Shown: positions 1 through 12,186, numbered from the stretch's first letter. The stretch: DNA of 36,436 bases from Macrococcus hajekii (GCF_004359505.1 NZ_SCWE01000007.1:1-36436); one strand, 5' to 3'. The notes: a model not told the origin generated them from the sequence alone. Numbers and translations are program-made.

Positions 1-9
1 CTCCATAAT
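1..9 (-). rRNA. 16S rRNA, first bases only (partial)
   Basis: Read on the minus strand, the window ends in ATTATGGAG, which matches the usual start of Firmicute 16S rRNA (TATGGAGAGTTTGATC). Only the 5' tip is present, so this rests on those few bases plus the upstream leader and tRNA cluster. The exact mature end cannot be fixed. Confidence 0.6.
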
Positions 10-139
10 AGATTGCTTGATAAAGCTCTTTGACTGCTTGAGCCAGTCACTCTTGGGAATAGCATAAATGCTACTCAAATTATTGGAATTAACGTTGACA
101 TATTGTCATTCAGTTTTCAATGTTCATGTTAATAATAAA
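10..139 (-). promoter_or_regulatory. tRNA-Ala to 16S spacer with boxA-like site and leader stems
   Basis: This spacer separates tRNA-Ala from 16S. On the minus strand, 126-111 reads TGAACATTGAAAACTG, resembling the boxA antitermination sequence of Bacillales rRNA operons. Two inverted repeats follow: TAGCAT/ATGCTA at about 60-73 and TGACTG/CAGTCA at 31-36 and 44-49. They probably help form the stem processed by RNase III around 16S. No new promoter is obvious, which suggests 16S is transcribed through from the promoters upstream of the 5S gene at 880-993. Confidence 0.5.
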
Positions 140-215
140 TGGTGGAGACTAGCGGGATCGAACCGCTGACCTCCTGCGTGCAAAGCAGGCGCTCTCCCAG
201 CTGAGCTAAGCCCCC
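140..215 (-). tRNA. tRNA-Ala (anticodon TGC), CCA encoded
   Basis: The minus strand folds as a cloverleaf: acceptor GGGGGCT pairs with AGTCTCC, the T loop is GGTTCGATCC, and the anticodon loop TTTGCAC carries TGC. The 3' CCA is encoded. It is the last tRNA before the 16S gene. Confidence 0.95.
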
Positions 216-228
216 ATATATTAGTAAG

Positions 229-302
229 TCGGGAAGACAGGATTCGAACCTGCGACCCCTTGGTCCCAAACCAAGTGCTCTACCAAGCTGAGCTACTTCC
301 CG
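229..302 (-). tRNA. tRNA-Pro (anticodon TGG), CCA not encoded
   Basis: The acceptor CGGGAAG pairs with CTTCCCG, the anticodon stem is CTTGG/CCAAG, and the loop TTTGGGA carries TGG. The discriminator A is followed by CTT, so CCA must be added enzymatically. Confidence 0.95.
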
Positions 303-317
303 TAGCTAATAAATAAA

Positions 318-394
318 TGGCGCGCCCGAGAGGAGTCGAACCCCTAACCTTTTGATCCGTAGTCAAACGCTCTATCCAATTGAGCTACGGGCGC
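318..394 (-). tRNA. tRNA-Arg (anticodon ACG), CCA encoded
   Basis: The acceptor GCGCCCG pairs with CGGGCGC, and the anticodon loop CTACGGA between TTTGA and TCAAA carries ACG, which is normally deaminated to ICG. Discriminator G and CCA are encoded. Confidence 0.95.
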
Positions 395-407
395 TTATAA
401 AATTAAA

Positions 408-496
408 TGGTGCCGAGGACCGGAATCGAACCGGTACGGTAATCACTTACCGCAGGATTTTAAGTCCTGTGCGTCTGCCAGTTCCGCCACCCCGGC
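408..496 (-). tRNA. tRNA-Leu (anticodon TAA), CCA encoded
   Basis: This is a class II tRNA of 89 nt with a long variable arm. The acceptor GCCGGGG pairs with CCTCGGC through a wobble pair, and the anticodon loop CTTAAAA between CAGGA and TCCTG carries TAA. CCA is encoded. Confidence 0.95.
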
Positions 497-532
497 GACT
501 TATGAATAAGTATGATGTTAATTTAGAAATAA

Positions 533-607
533 TGGAGCGGAAGACGGGATTCGAACCCGCGACCCCAACCTTGGCAAGGTTGTATTCTACCACTGAACTA
601 CTTCCGC
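533..607 (-). tRNA. tRNA-Gly (anticodon GCC), CCA encoded
   Basis: The acceptor GCGGAAG pairs with CTTCCGC, and the anticodon loop TTGCCAA between CAACC and GGTTG carries GCC. The discriminator is T and CCA is encoded. Confidence 0.95.
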
Positions 608-621
608 AAAATTATTAATAG

Positions 622-694
622 TGAGCCATAGAGGATTCGAACCTCTGACCCTTTGATTAAAAGTCAAATGCTCTACCAACTGAGCTAATGGCTC
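622..694 (-). tRNA. tRNA-Lys (anticodon TTT), CCA not encoded
   Basis: The acceptor GAGCCAT pairs with ATGGCTC, and the anticodon loop CTTTTAA between TTTGA and TCAAA carries TTT. Discriminator A is followed by CTA, so CCA is not encoded. With lysS just upstream, tRNA and synthetase genes are near neighbours. Confidence 0.95.
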
Positions 695-703
695 AAGAAG
701 AAA

Positions 704-779
<76 letters not shown>

Positions 780-790
780 ATAATATTAAA

Positions 791-866
791 TGGTGGAGGA
801 TGACGGGATCGAACCGCCGACCCTCTGCTTGTAAGGCAGATGCTCTCCCAGCTGAGCTAATCCTCC
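791..866 (-). tRNA. tRNA-Val (anticodon TAC), CCA encoded
   Basis: The acceptor GGAGGAT pairs with ATCCTCC, and the anticodon loop CTTACAA between TCTGC and GCAGA carries TAC. CCA is encoded. It is the first of the eight tRNAs, only about 13 nt after the 5S gene. Confidence 0.95.
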
Positions 867-878
867 GATATGAATCTG

Positions 879-993
879 TCCGGCAACGTCCTACTCTCGC
901 GGAACGTAAGTCCAACTACCATCAGCGCTAGAGAGCTTAACTTCTGTGTTCGGTATGGGAACAGGTGTGACCTCTCTGCCATCGTCACCAGGC
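879..993 (-). rRNA. rrf: 5S rRNA, placed at the start of its operon
   Basis: The minus strand carries the conserved 5S core, including ACACCTGTTCCCATACCGAA and GAAGTTAAGCTC, over about 114 nt with complementary ends. It is almost identical to the copy at 36313-36428; inside the conserved core I see one substitution, at 924. Unusually, no 23S precedes it: lysS, a terminator and two promoters lie upstream. The exact ends are estimated. Confidence 0.93.
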
Positions 994-1012
994 AAATTTC
1001 AGTACTTAATGA

Positions 1013-1041
1013 ATTATACGCGCTTGTTATTAATATTTCAA
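1013..1041 (-). promoter_or_regulatory. Ribosomal operon promoter P2
   Basis: On the minus strand, a -35 TTGAAA (1041-1036) lies 17 bp from a consensus -10 TATAAT (1018-1013), preceded by a GC-rich GCGCG as in rRNA promoters. The predicted start is near 1006, only about a dozen bases before 5S. This identifies the 5S as the first gene of the transcript. Confidence 0.75.
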
Positions 1042-1118
1042 CAGTAAATTTTACACTCCATTAACAAACTTTACGTTTGCTTTAAGAATGTTTGTTTCCT
1101 GTCTCAAGCGACTTTTTA

Positions 1119-1147
1119 ATATTATATAATTTCTTAAACAAAGTCAA
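1119..1147 (-). promoter_or_regulatory. Ribosomal operon promoter P1
   Basis: A -35 TTGACT (1147-1142) is followed by overlapping -10 candidates: TATAAT at 1126-1121 (15-bp spacer) and TAATAT at 1124-1119 (17-bp spacer). An A/T-rich tract upstream, partly the lysS terminator tail, could act as an UP element. Together with P2 it gives the tandem layout typical of rRNA operons. Confidence 0.65.
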
Positions 1148-1171
1148 TACTTTTCATCATATTTTTTGCAT

Positions 1172-1204
1172 AAAAAAATACTGCCAGCTAAGCGACAGTA
1201 TTTT
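1172..1204 (-). terminator. Terminator after lysS
   Basis: The arms AAAATACTG (1204-1196) and CAGTATTTT (1183-1175) form a stem followed by a run of seven T on the minus strand. It starts six bases after the lysS stop and separates lysS from the ribosomal operon promoters. Confidence 0.85.
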
Positions 1205-1209
1205 ATCAA

Positions 1210-3698
<2,489 letters not shown>

Positions 3699-3700
3699 AA

Positions 3701-4180
3701 TTATAGCCTCACTTTAGTTTTCATTACATCTCGATCTTCAAATACAAGGTCCTTGATGGGTTGCTTACGCACGGGGTGTATAGCATCAGCTGCAATTTCT
3801 GCAAGCGGAATCAATACAAAACTGCGTTCTGTCATATAAGGATGAGGGACTTTAAGGTCGGGTTGATCAACAATCTGTTCATCAATCATCAGAATATCAA
3901 GGTCGATTGTTCTCGGCCCCCAGTGTACAATTCTTACACGATTTAGCTGTTTTTCAATCTGTTGACAGAGCAACAGCATTTCTTCAGGTGAACGGTCAGT
4001 TGTGACTACTGCACAGATATTATAAAAATCTGCCTGTTCGACGCCCCCTACTGGTGCCGTCTCATAGACAGATGATACTGTATCGACCTGCACTTCATTA
4101 CCTAATAGCTCAAGTGCTTTCCTCAATTGTGCTGCACGGTCTCCTATATTGCTGCCAAGACTCAAGTAAATAGTAGACAT
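3701..4180 (-). CDS. folK: HPPK: 6-hydroxymethyl-dihydropterin pyrophosphokinase
   Basis: FolK transfers pyrophosphate from ATP to 6-hydroxymethyl-7,8-dihydropterin, the step before dihydropteroate synthase. The 159-residue protein shows the family landmarks LSLGSNIGDR (6-15), YETAPVGGVEQADFYN (about 40-55), and the signature GPRTIDLDILMI (about 94-105) with its metal-binding aspartates. PHPYMTERSFVLIPLAEIA follows. The start ATG is four bases after the folB stop, with GAGG in the folB end serving as binding site. It lies in the usual folP-folB-folK order. Confidence 0.97.
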   Translation of the reverse strand: MSTIYLSLGSNIGDRAAQLRKALELLGNEVQVDTVSSVYETAPVGGVEQADFYNICAVVTTDRSPEEMLLLCQQIEKQLNRVRIVHWGPRTIDLDILMIDEQIVDQPDLKVPHPYMTERSFVLIPLAEIAADAIHPVRKQPIKDLVFEDRDVMKTKVRL

Positions 4181-4184
4181 TATA

Positions 4185-5340
<1,156 letters not shown>

Positions 5341-5343
5341 TCA

Positions 5344-5352
5344 ATTATAACA
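5344..5352 (-). promoter_or_regulatory. Extended -10 promoter for folP
   Basis: The minus strand reads TGTTATAAT (5352-5344), a perfect extended -10. The -35 position falls within the cysK terminator hairpin and reads TTAGAG, a poor match. The predicted start near 5337 would leave only a few bases before the binding site. Confidence 0.45.
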
Positions 5353-5358
5353 AATAAA

Positions 5359-5384
5359 CGGGCTATCTCTAATCAGATAGCCCG
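5359..5384 (-). terminator. Terminator after cysK
   Basis: A perfect 10-bp stem, CGGGCTATCT/AGATAGCCCG with a 6-base loop, is followed by TTTATTTG on the minus strand. It starts 11 bases after the cysK stop. The T run is imperfect, so some readthrough into folP is possible. Confidence 0.8.
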
Positions 5385-5395
5385 AAAATTAAAAA

Positions 5396-6325
5396 TTAAT
5401 GATATTCAGCATAGAGAGGTGTAGATAAGTAACGCTCGCCATTACTTGGTAAAATAGCGACTACATTCTTACCTGCGCCCAGTTCTTCTGCTTTCTTAAT
5501 CGCTGCGTGAATCGCTGCACCTGAAGAAATACCACCTAAAATTCCTTCTTCACGCGCAACACGTCGACTCATTTCCATAGATTCTTCGTTGCCTACCTGC
5601 ATGACAGTCTGGTACATCTCTGTGTTAAGCGTACCCGGCACAAATCCTGCACCGATTCCCTGGATTTTATGAGGCCCCGGCTTACCACCGCTCAGGACAG
5701 GTGAATCAACAGGCTCTACTGCTACTATTTCTACGTTCGGATGACTCTCCTTAATGACGCTGCCCGCTCCAGAAAGTGTACCACCCGTACCGACACCACT
5801 GATAAATGCATCGATTGACAGACCATCCATTGCAGACACAATTTCAGGACCCGTTGTTCTTTTATGAACTTCAGGGTTCGCCATATTTTCGAATTGCTGT
5901 GGCATAAAGTAACCCTTCTCCTCTTTTAACTCGTTCGCTCTGGCAATAGCGCCCTTCATTCCATCCGCACCAGGTGTCAGAACAAGTTCTGCTCCGTAAG
6001 CACGTAAAAGTGTACGTCTTTCCTGACTCATTGTATCAGGCATTACGAGTACAGCTTTATAACCTTTTGCTGCTGCGACCATCGAGAGCCCGATTCCTGT
6101 ATTACCTGATGTAGGTTCGATAATCGTATCTCCCGGTTTCAGTGTACCTTCTTTTTCAGCAGCTTCTACCATTGCTAATGCGATACGATCTTTTACAGAT
6201 GAACCAGGATTTTGATATTCAAGTTTGACATAAATATCAGCAGCTCCTTCTGGAACCACTTTGTTTAATTTAACGAGCGGCGTGTTGCCGATTACTTCAG
6301 TAATATTATTGACGCGTTTACTCAT
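5396..6325 (-). CDS. cysK: Cysteine synthase (O-acetylserine sulfhydrylase)
   Basis: CysK makes cysteine from O-acetylserine and sulfide using PLP. The 309-residue fold-type II enzyme has the PLP lysine in NPGSSVKDR (K45), the substrate loop TSGNTG (72-77) and the phosphate loop [10 protein letters not shown] (about 175-184). [10 protein letters not shown] is near the C-terminus. The start follows AGGTGG at normal spacing. It is flanked by a strong terminator and a 70-base upstream gap in which I see no clean promoter or recognisable CymR site. It may share transcription with hslO. Confidence 0.97.
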   Translation of the reverse strand: MSKRVNNITEVIGNTPLVKLNKVVPEGAADIYVKLEYQNPGSSVKDRIALAMVEAAEKEGTLKPGDTIIEPTSGNTGIGLSMVAAAKGYKAVLVMPDTMSQERRTLLRAYGAELVLTPGADGMKGAIARANELKEEKGYFMPQQFENMANPEVHKRTTGPEIVSAMDGLSIDAFISGVGTGGTLSGAGSVIKESHPNVEIVAVEPVDSPVLSGGKPGPHKIQGIGAGFVPGTLNTEMYQTVMQVGNEESMEMSRRVAREEGILGGISSGAAIHAAIKKAEELGAGKNVVAILPSNGERYLSTPLYAEYH

Positions 6326-6395
6326 TTATATCCACCTCAAAACATAGTATTGTTATCGGATTAAGTGTAACATTTCTCTACTGGACTTAAAAGGA

Positions 6396-7271
6396 TTAAG
6401 CTTCCTTTAATGCCTCTAGTTCTTCAACATTGAAATGATATTTCTCACGACAGAAATGACATTCTACTTCTGCACCACCATCTTCTTCAATCATACTATC
6501 GATTTCAGCTGTCCCTAGCCCTTTAATAGCTGTCAGAAATTTCTCTTTTCCACAATTACATTTGAATTCTACATCCATGCGATCAATGATACGAATATTG
6601 TCCTCACCGAGTACTTCTTCCAGTACTTGTTCCGGCGATAAGCCTTTATCGATTAGTTTTGAGACAGGTTCCATCATACCAATATGCTGTTCAATCGCGC
6701 TAATCGTTTCTTCAGAAGCACCTGGCATCAGCTGGATAATAAATCCACCAGCCGCTTTAATGCTGTTGTCAGGATTCACCAGGACACCTAATCCGACTGC
6801 GGATGGTACCTGCTCACTCGTCGCAAAATAGTAAGTAAAATCTTCCCCAAGTTCACCTGAAACAATCGGCGTAGAACCGGTAAAGAAATCACGCATACCA
6901 ATATCTTTTACAATATTAAGTGAACCAGTTGTACCCACTGCACGTGCCACATCCAGTTTACCGTGTTCATTTAAATCGAAGTGTGTCTGAGGATTTGTAA
7001 CGTAACCTCTCACTTCACCTTTACCATTGGCATCTACTATAATCTGGCCGATTGGACCTCCACCATTAATCGTAATAGTTAATTTCTCCTCATTTTTAAG
7101 CATAGAACCCATCATCAGTCCGGCAGTCATCGAACGACCCAGTGCAGCTGATGCAGTCGGCCATGTATAATGTTTCGCCTGGGCTTCCTGTACAGTATCT
7201 GTTGAACGTACGCTAAATGCACGTACCTCATCATTAAATGCAAGCGCTCTAACTAAATAATCTTGTGTCAT
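6396..7271 (-). CDS. hslO: Hsp33 redox-regulated chaperone
   Basis: Hsp33 is a cytosolic holdase activated by oxidation of a zinc-binding cysteine cluster. The 291-residue protein has the N-terminal HSP33 core and the C-terminal switch: CNC at about 239-241, then CHFC at about 272-275, giving the CXC...CXXC pattern with the expected roughly 30-residue spacing. The start is supported by AAAGGAG eight bases upstream. That binding site abuts the terminator-like hairpin after ftsH, leaving no room for an ordinary promoter, so expression probably depends on readthrough from ftsH. Confidence 0.97.
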   Translation of the reverse strand: MTQDYLVRALAFNDEVRAFSVRSTDTVQEAQAKHYTWPTASAALGRSMTAGLMMGSMLKNEEKLTITINGGGPIGQIIVDANGKGEVRGYVTNPQTHFDLNEHGKLDVARAVGTTGSLNIVKDIGMRDFFTGSTPIVSGELGEDFTYYFATSEQVPSAVGLGVLVNPDNSIKAAGGFIIQLMPGASEETISAIEQHIGMMEPVSKLIDKGLSPEQVLEEVLGEDNIRIIDRMDVEFKCNCGKEKFLTAIKGLGTAEIDSMIEEDGGAEVECHFCREKYHFNVEELEALKEA

Positions 7272-7285
7272 TTATATTCTCCTTT

Positions 7286-7324
7286 AAAAAATCCCTTTCA
7301 TCTTGCGATAAGAGGAAAGGGATT
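7286..7324 (-). terminator. Terminator between ftsH and hslO
   Basis: The arms AATCCCTTTC and GAAAGGGATT enclose a secondary TCTT/AAGA stem, followed by six T on the minus strand. It starts five bases after the ftsH stop, and the hslO binding site follows directly. Confidence 0.8.
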
Positions 7325-7329
7325 ATCTA

Positions 7330-9411
7330 TTAAAATTTGTCTTTATCTAATCGGTCAATCTTCGGATCCGGCTCATTATTATTTTCATCTCGAGTTTCCT
7401 CATCATCCTGAAGTTCACGTTTCACGTCTTCATAAGATGAGCCCACTTTGTCATTTTCCACAGTTGCATCACTTTCATTATCCTTGATAATGACTCGCTC
7501 ATCGGTTGTACGAACTTTAACACGGTCATCATCCATATGATAGAGGTGTGAATCATCATAACTCACTTCTGGCAATGTCCCTTGATGGAATAAACTATCA
7601 ATCTGATTCGCCACTAATGTCTCTTCGACTAATAATGTCTCAGCAATCAGATCGAGTTGTGGACGGTGCTCTGTCAGAATCTGCTTACAACGCTCATAAG
7701 ATTCCTTGATAATACGTTGGACTTCAAGATCGATTTCATAAGCAATTTGATCAGAATAATTAGGTTCATGACCCATATCACGACCAAGGAAAACTTCGCC
7801 TTCGCTTGTACCGAATTGAAGAGGTCCAAGTTTATCACTCATACCATATTCAGTAACCATTTTACGAGCAATACCTGTTGCACGTTGGAAGTCATTATGT
7901 GCGCCAGTAGAAACTTCACCGAAAGTAATTTCTTCCGCAACACGCCCACCCAGTAAACCGACAATTTTGTCGAGTAGCTCAGGTTTTGTCATGAAGTAAC
8001 GATCTTGCTTTGGTAACATCATCGCATAGCCGCCAGCCTGGCCACGTGGAACGATTGTTACTTTATGAACCATCTCTGCTTCATCCAGCACTTTACCGAT
8101 TACTGTATGACCTGCTTCATGCCAGGCAACGATATTACGTTCTTTCTCAGAGATCACACGTGATTTCTTAGCAGGACCTGCAATAACGCGGTCTGTCGCT
8201 TCATCAATATCACGCATATCGATCTTTTCTTTGCCTTGACGCGCTGCTACAAGAGCAGCTTCGTTCAGTAAGTTTTCTAAATCTGCACCTGAAAAACCAG
8301 GTGTACGCTGACTGAGTGCCTTAATATCCACAGTTTCATCAAGCGGTTTATTACGCGCATGTACTTTAAGAACCGCTTCACGACCCTTAACGTCAGGACG
8401 TCCAACTTGAATCTGTCTATCAAAACGACCCGGACGAAGTAATGCCGGATCAAGAATGTCAGGTCTGTTGGTCGCGGCAATCATGATAATACCTTCATTT
8501 TCACCGAAGCCGTCCATCTCAACGAGTAACTGGTTCAATGTTTGTTCACGTTCATCGTGACCCCCACCGACACCGGCACCACGTTGACGACCGACTGCAT
8601 CGATTTCATCGATGAAGATGATACAAGGGGCATTCTTTTTCGCATTTTCGAATAAATCGCGAACACGGCTTGCACCGACACCGACGAACATCTCAACGAA
8701 GTCTGAACCACTGATTGAGAAGAAAGGTACACCCGCTTCTCCAGCCACTGCACGTGCAAGCAACGTTTTACCTGTCCCTGGAGGACCGACGAGTAAGACA
8801 CCTTTGGGAATACGTGCACCCATTTTTTTGAATTTGCGATTGTCTTTTAGGAAATCAACAATCTCAACAAGTTCCTGTTTCTCTTCATCCGCTCCTGCAA
8901 CATCTGTAAAGCGGACTTTTTTCTTTTTGTCATCATAAAGTTTAGCTTTAGATTTACCGAAGTTCATCACACGGCCGCCACCGCCGCCACCTTGCGATTG
9001 TGATAAAAAGAAGATAACGAAGAAAGCAAGCAATAAAAGAGGCAGTAAAGTCGACATTAAACCTAAAAAGACATTATCTTTATCAGCTGGTTTGATGTTA
9101 AATTCCATTTTTCCTTTATTAGATTCAGCGATATCAGTAATACGCTTTAAATCTTCTTCGTTGTTATAAAGTACAACTGAAGTAAATGATTCATTTTCTT
9201 TGGCATCCTTTAACTTACCACTCACTAAATAAACGTTTTGTTCAGGCTGTAATGTCAGTTCTTCAACATTACCCTTCTCAAGTTCAGTCATCAATTTAGT
9301 ATATGTGATAGGTTTCGGCAAGGCACCGTTACCGTTAATCCAAGAGAAAACCCCAAAAATGACGATACCAAACAAGGCTATCATCAAGACATTACGTAAG
9401 GCTTTTTGCAT
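7330..9411 (-). CDS. ftsH: ATP-dependent zinc metalloprotease FtsH
   Basis: FtsH is a membrane AAA+ protease that degrades unstable cytosolic and membrane proteins. Two membrane segments (8-25 and about 116-136) flank an extracytoplasmic domain. A glycine run (141-146) precedes the AAA module with Walker A GPPGTGKT (209-216) and Walker B IIFIDEID (264-271). The zinc motif HEAGH is at 431-435, with a third ligand aspartate near 507 ([10 protein letters not shown]). The last 70 or so residues are acidic and probably disordered, ending DKDKF. The 693-residue length matches staphylococcal FtsH. It has its own promoter and is followed by a terminator. Confidence 0.98.
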   Translation of the reverse strand: MQKALRNVLMIALFGIVIFGVFSWINGNGALPKPITYTKLMTELEKGNVEELTLQPEQNVYLVSGKLKDAKENESFTSVVLYNNEEDLKRITDIAESNKGKMEFNIKPADKDNVFLGLMSTLLPLLLLAFFVIFFLSQSQGGGGGGRVMNFGKSKAKLYDDKKKKVRFTDVAGADEEKQELVEIVDFLKDNRKFKKMGARIPKGVLLVGPPGTGKTLLARAVAGEAGVPFFSISGSDFVEMFVGVGASRVRDLFENAKKNAPCIIFIDEIDAVGRQRGAGVGGGHDEREQTLNQLLVEMDGFGENEGIIMIAATNRPDILDPALLRPGRFDRQIQVGRPDVKGREAVLKVHARNKPLDETVDIKALSQRTPGFSGADLENLLNEAALVAARQGKEKIDMRDIDEATDRVIAGPAKKSRVISEKERNIVAWHEAGHTVIGKVLDEAEMVHKVTIVPRGQAGGYAMMLPKQDRYFMTKPELLDKIVGLLGGRVAEEITFGEVSTGAHNDFQRATGIARKMVTEYGMSDKLGPLQFGTSEGEVFLGRDMGHEPNYSDQIAYEIDLEVQRIIKESYERCKQILTEHRPQLDLIAETLLVEETLVANQIDSLFHQGTLPEVSYDDSHLYHMDDDRVKVRTTDERVIIKDNESDATVENDKVGSSYEDVKRELQDDEETRDENNNEPDPKIDRLDKDKF

Positions 9412-9482
9412 TCACATTGTCCTCCTACTCATTTGTAAAGCTAGATGAAATTTTAACATATTTTGATATTAACTCTCTACTA

Positions 9483-9511
9483 ATTAAACTTAAAAAATCA
9501 AAAATAGTCAA
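9483..9511 (-). promoter_or_regulatory. Promoter for ftsH
   Basis: A minus-strand -35 TTGACT (9511-9506), a 17-bp spacer and a -10 TTTAAT (9488-9483) lie in the 110-base gap between hpt and ftsH. I see no terminator after hpt, so readthrough probably adds to ftsH expression. Confidence 0.65.
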
Positions 9512-9521
9512 AGTATTCAAA

Positions 9522-10058
9522 TTAACGATAGACTTCTTCCTTAAGCAATCCGATATAAGGTAAGTTTCTATACTTTTCCTGGTAATCAAGTCCGTAACCC
9601 ACTACAAAATCATCTGGAATTTTTTCACCCACATATTTTGCCTGAATATCCACTTTGCGTTTTGAAGGTTTATCGAGTAAGGTCACAATTTCGATAGAGT
9701 TAGCTTTTCGATAACTCAGAAGGTCGATGATTGAATTAAGGGTTGTACCTGTCTCAAGAATGTCCTCAATAATAATTACATCACGTCCTTCAACAGATGT
9801 GCCTAAATCCTTAAGGATTTTCACTTCTCCTGTTGATTCCATGCCGCCGTGATAGCTCGATACATCCATAAAATCCATTTCAACGTGAGTATCAATTTCT
9901 TTGATTAAGTCTGTCATAAATAAGACAGAGCCTTTTAAGATACCCACGCATAAAGGTACGGTATGCTGATAGTCTGCTGTCAATTGTTTACCGAGACGTT
10001 GGCAGGCAGCTTTAATTTGTTCCTCTGTTAATACAATACTTCCAATATCATTATGCAT
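9522..10058 (-). CDS. hpt: Hypoxanthine-guanine phosphoribosyltransferase
   Basis: Hpt salvages hypoxanthine and guanine to IMP and GMP using PRPP. The start is placed at ATG 10058 (MHNDIGSIVLTEEQI), one base after the tilS stop, because AAAGGAG lies about nine bases upstream. A longer in-frame reading to 10097 would bury this site inside coding. That gives 178 residues, matching B. subtilis Hpt. The PRPP loop reads VIIIEDILETGTTL, and the flexible-loop serine-tyrosine SSYHGG is present. The tilS-hpt-ftsH order is conserved across Bacillales. Confidence 0.97.
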   Translation of the reverse strand: MHNDIGSIVLTEEQIKAACQRLGKQLTADYQHTVPLCVGILKGSVLFMTDLIKEIDTHVEMDFMDVSSYHGGMESTGEVKILKDLGTSVEGRDVIIIEDILETGTTLNSIIDLLSYRKANSIEIVTLLDKPSKRKVDIQAKYVGEKIPDDFVVGYGLDYQEKYRNLPYIGLLKEEVYR

Positions 10059-10059
10059 A

Positions 10060-11295
10060 TTATTCTGCTCCTTTATAATTAATGATAAGCTTTTCATTGA
10101 CTGGATGTTGATTCCGTTTCAAGTGTCCGACTGCAATAATCTCATTCTGAACGGAAATGACTGGCATCCGACTGCGTAATGCATTCGGCACCTTCGCATC
10201 AATCATGATTCGATTGAGTTTCTGACTGTGACCATTCATTTTGATTCTATCACCTCGCTGCAACACTCTTACATTGATTATATCAGTTATCGGCTCTATT
10301 AGTTCAATCATATAGCCATTAAATTCATATTGCCCGGGTAATGAAATATCGAGCGTCTTAACGAGCTTACTCTGCTCCATGCAATACACCTTGTCATATG
10401 CTATTACGAAGTACAGATGCTCCGTCAATACATAGTCAGCCTGTGAAGTTGTACTTGTGATGACTCGGATGATTTCGTCCAGATAATGATGCGATAGTGA
10501 AATGAATTTTTTCTCCTGCTGCGAAAGCCCTATCAAGACTTGTCGCTGGACTGCTTTAGGCAGCTGACTGAACTCCTGCCGGTTGTAGTACCCTCTGCTT
10601 GTAAAGACTTCAATAATTGTATATGCCTGCATCTCCACAAGTGACAGCATCTCCTGCTGCCATTCTGCCAGCTCAGAAAGATGGTCAGCGGATAGATGGT
10701 CAATATTATCGATGACAGGCAGCAGCTGAAGCCGGATCGCATTTCTCGTATAATCCGCTGCCCTATTCGACTGATCTTCTTTATAGGGCACCTTATTTTC
10801 CTCAGCATATTCGTACAATTCAATTTTGGATTCATTAAGTAGTGGTTTATAGATTGTGTAACCTCTATCCTCAGTCTCCGCTGCCATTCCAAGGGGCTGT
10901 GTAAAGAAGCGACCTGTGAGTAACCGAAATAAAATAGTTTCATTCTGATCATCCCGATGATGAGCCGTCAGCAGACAATCAATATTATGACGCCTGATCA
11001 TCTCATCAAAAAACTGATAGCGGTAATCCCGTGCAGCATTCTGTATACTGTGATGAGGATTAAAATAGTCAGCAGGGATTCGGTGCATCAGAAATTTCAG
11101 CTGATGCTTCTCCGCATAGGTCTGAATCATCTCTGCTTCTTCATCGGATTGCGCTCTTAATCCATGATGGATATGCAGAATAGTTAAAGTTTTATAGCGA
11201 CCAGTTAATCTGACTTTATCAAGCAGCACCATTGAATCCACACCACCAGAGACGGCAATGGCTACATGATCTGTTCGTCTCCACTTAGTTTCCAT
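10060..11295 (-). CDS. tilS: tRNA(Ile)-lysidine synthetase
   Basis: TilS converts the wobble cytidine of the CAU-anticodon tRNA-Ile to lysidine, switching its identity to isoleucine; it is essential. The 411-residue protein begins with the N-type ATP-pyrophosphatase loop SGGVDS (16-21), followed by HIHHGLR and the substrate-binding stretch LLTAHHRDDQNET. A C-terminal TilS domain ends KGAE. The start follows GGAGG six bases upstream, and that site lies only about eight bases past a terminator-like hairpin. Upstream readthrough is therefore the likely source of transcription. Confidence 0.97.
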   Translation of the reverse strand: METKWRRTDHVAIAVSGGVDSMVLLDKVRLTGRYKTLTILHIHHGLRAQSDEEAEMIQTYAEKHQLKFLMHRIPADYFNPHHSIQNAARDYRYQFFDEMIRRHNIDCLLTAHHRDDQNETILFRLLTGRFFTQPLGMAAETEDRGYTIYKPLLNESKIELYEYAEENKVPYKEDQSNRAADYTRNAIRLQLLPVIDNIDHLSADHLSELAEWQQEMLSLVEMQAYTIIEVFTSRGYYNRQEFSQLPKAVQRQVLIGLSQQEKKFISLSHHYLDEIIRVITSTTSQADYVLTEHLYFVIAYDKVYCMEQSKLVKTLDISLPGQYEFNGYMIELIEPITDIINVRVLQRGDRIKMNGHSQKLNRIMIDAKVPNALRSRMPVISVQNEIIAVGHLKRNQHPVNEKLIINYKGAE

Positions 11296-11315
11296 TCTGC
11301 ACCTCCTGAAATAAC

Positions 11316-11345
11316 AAAAGACTGCCTCATTCGAGACAATCTTTT
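11316..11345 (-). terminator. Terminator between S1-domain gene and tilS
   Basis: A 13-bp stem (AAAAGATTGTCTC with GAGGCAGTCTTTT, wobble pairs included) closes a GAAT tetraloop and ends in TTTTGTTATTT on the minus strand. The tilS binding site begins about eight bases later. Confidence 0.75.
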
Positions 11346-11359
11346 ACTCATACTAGTGA

Positions 11360-11740
11360 CTAACGGCGCGCGCCTCCGCCCCGACGTTCTGTCTGGCGTT
11401 TTGCAGAAGTAAGTCTTTCCTCACTATCTTTAAGGAAATTAGAAAGTTTCTTTTCGAAATCTTCGGGCTTCTTCTCTTGTTTTGGTGCTGCTTGCGGTTT
11501 TGGACGATCTTTTGCTTTCTTGATCGACAGACTGATTTTGCCATCATCTCCGACTGACAGAACTTTAACTTCTACTTCCTGTCCCATCTGCAGATGATCC
11601 GCTACATTTTCTACATAGCTATCAGCGACTTCACTGATATGGACAAGGCCACTTTTACCTTCAGGTAATTCAACGAACGCACCGAAATTCTTAATACCTG
11701 TAACTTTACCTTTTAACTTACTACCGACTTCAATTGACAT
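11360..11740 (-). CDS. yabR: S1 RNA-binding domain protein (YabR/general stress protein 13 type)
   Basis: This 126-residue protein is probably ribosome- or RNA-associated, but its precise role is unknown. Residues 1-75 form one S1 domain: [20 protein letters not shown], then [10 protein letters not shown] and [13 protein letters not shown]. The remainder is a charged, proline- and lysine-rich tail ending RRGGGARR, which may bind RNA. The position between divIC and tilS matches yabR of B. subtilis. GGAGG lies 13 bases before the ATG, longer than usual, yet no other in-frame start is available, so initiation may be weak. Confidence 0.9.
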   Translation of the reverse strand: MSIEVGSKLKGKVTGIKNFGAFVELPEGKSGLVHISEVADSYVENVADHLQMGQEVEVKVLSVGDDGKISLSIKKAKDRPKPQAAPKQEKKPEDFEKKLSNFLKDSEERLTSAKRQTERRGGGARR

Positions 11741-11778
11741 AAGTTTGCTAAATCCTCCTGATATTTTATCCTTAACTT

Positions 11779-11807
11779 ATTATATGCTTCATCCTAGGAA
11801 ATAACAA
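11779..11807 (-). promoter_or_regulatory. Promoter for the S1-domain gene and tilS-hpt
   Basis: The -35 TTGTTA (11807-11802) and -10 TATAAT (11784-11779) are 17 bp apart on the minus strand in the 75-base gap after divIC. The predicted start is near 11772. It is the only clear promoter between divIC and ftsH. Confidence 0.65.
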
Positions 11808-11815
11808 CCGACTCG

Positions 11816-12175
11816 CTATTTTTCTGTGTCTTCTTCCGGCAGTTTAAAAATAATTTCACCATCATTGCTCAGGAAATATTCACTACGCGCAACTTTTGTA
11901 ATATATTCTTTACTGTTTAACTGCTTAAGTTCTTCTTTAAGTGCCATCTCACGGTCTTTTAATTTCTTGAGCTCTTCAGTTTTAGTCTGATAAGCCGTCT
12001 TCAACTCTCGGTTCTGATTCATCTGAACAATAAGCAGAATAGACAGAAATAATAATATCGCAAGCAGGAACCCGCCAAAGACCATCAGTCTCTTCCGGAC
12101 AACTTTACTTACTTTCAGCTGAATCCTTCTATCTCTAGTATAAGCATTATCGATTTGTTTCACTTTACGAGCCAT
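11816..12175 (-). CDS. divIC: Septum formation initiator DivIC
   Basis: DivIC is a bitopic membrane protein of the division complex with FtsL and DivIB (FtsB family). The 119-residue sequence has a basic cytoplasmic N-terminus (about 1-30) and one membrane helix (VFGGFLLAILLFLSILLIV, about 32-50). A coiled coil follows with repeated leucines and charged residues (about 53-85), then the conserved KVARSEYFLSNDGEIIFKLP. The start follows GGAGG at about six bases. It sits after rqcP, as in B. subtilis (yabO-yabP-yabQ-divIC) but without the sporulation genes yabP and yabQ. Confidence 0.95.
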   Translation of the reverse strand: MARKVKQIDNAYTRDRRIQLKVSKVVRKRLMVFGGFLLAILLFLSILLIVQMNQNRELKTAYQTKTEELKKLKDREMALKEELKQLNSKEYITKVARSEYFLSNDGEIIFKLPEEDTEK

Positions 12176-12186
12176 GAATCTGCCTC

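Noticed and set aside
1005-1209. Possible small gene in the lysS to 5S gap
   Set aside because: The sequence is accounted for by a terminator and two promoters, and no frame has a start with a binding site.
6326-6395. Promoter or CymR operator upstream of cysK
   Set aside because: TTACAC and TACTAT hexamers exist but at poor spacing, and I saw no recognisable CymR palindrome. Not strong enough to annotate.
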